DNA from: UBA57 sp963577725
GTDB lineage: Archaea; Thermoproteota; Nitrososphaeria; Nitrososphaerales; UBA57
Assembly (NCBI GenBank): GCA_047517285.1
Contig: JAKZTE010000017.1
Span: forward strand, 1 to 5,266
Length of the DNA stretch: 5,266 bases
Direction of reading: 5' to 3'
The notes beneath the pieces are model-generated. The model was given only the letters and a program-made list of their open reading frames with translations. It ran no database searches and was not told the DNA's origin. The position numbers and the translations under genes are program-made. Position 1 is the stretch's first letter; every line of letters begins with the position of its first letter. This document shows positions 5,253-5,266 of the stretch, in pieces.

Positions 5253-5266
5253 GGATTATCCGAAGC

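Overview
The window looks like a piece of a mesophilic archaeal chromosome. The best fit is a marine ammonia-oxidising Nitrososphaerota (Nitrosopumilus-like). Four things support this: an S-layer-type protein end with a membrane anchor, AT-rich genes packed with 1-4 nt overlaps, TATA elements sitting about 28 nt from start codons (leaderless transcription), and an archaeal-style QueF-family gene. The assignment is inferred from the sequence; no search was run.

Layout. (1) 1-501 (+) is the 3' end of a large exported protein: the end of a beta-sandwich-like repeat, an acidic alanine/serine-rich helical stalk, one C-terminal membrane helix and a short basic tail. It reads as the cell-wall end of an S-layer or similar surface protein. 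A GC-rich hairpin followed by a T tract (506-547) closes it. (2) 568-3780 (-) is a four-gene operon in the order NAD-dependent epimerase-like protein, cupin, short-chain dehydrogenase, then SAM-dependent sugar C-methyltransferase-like protein. Successive genes overlap by 1, 4 and 4 nt. (3) 3781-3835 is a short divergent promoter region. A single TATA-like core lies almost equally far from the epimerase ATG and from an in-frame ATG of the divergent gene, and a perfect 12-bp palindrome lies beside it. (4) 3836-4603 (+) is a small, soluble GT2-like glycosyltransferase. (5) 4609-5218 (-) is a pair of overlapping genes: a QueF-family T-fold protein that lacks the catalytic cysteine, and a small CxxC/CxxC protein.

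How they fit together. The epimerase, cupin, SDR and C-methyltransferase are the kinds of enzyme that modify nucleotide-activated sugars, and the divergent glycosyltransferase could transfer the product. With the surface-protein gene next door, the simplest reading is a cassette that makes and attaches an unusual, possibly C-methylated, sugar for a surface glycan. The substrate and product cannot be read from the sequence. The QueF-like pair appears unrelated to the sugar genes. It is the most unusual item, because the family fold and the substrate-binding Glu are retained while the nitrile-attacking Cys is absent.

I saw no tRNA, rRNA, CRISPR array, insertion sequence or origin. No gene-free stretch exceeds about 70 bases.
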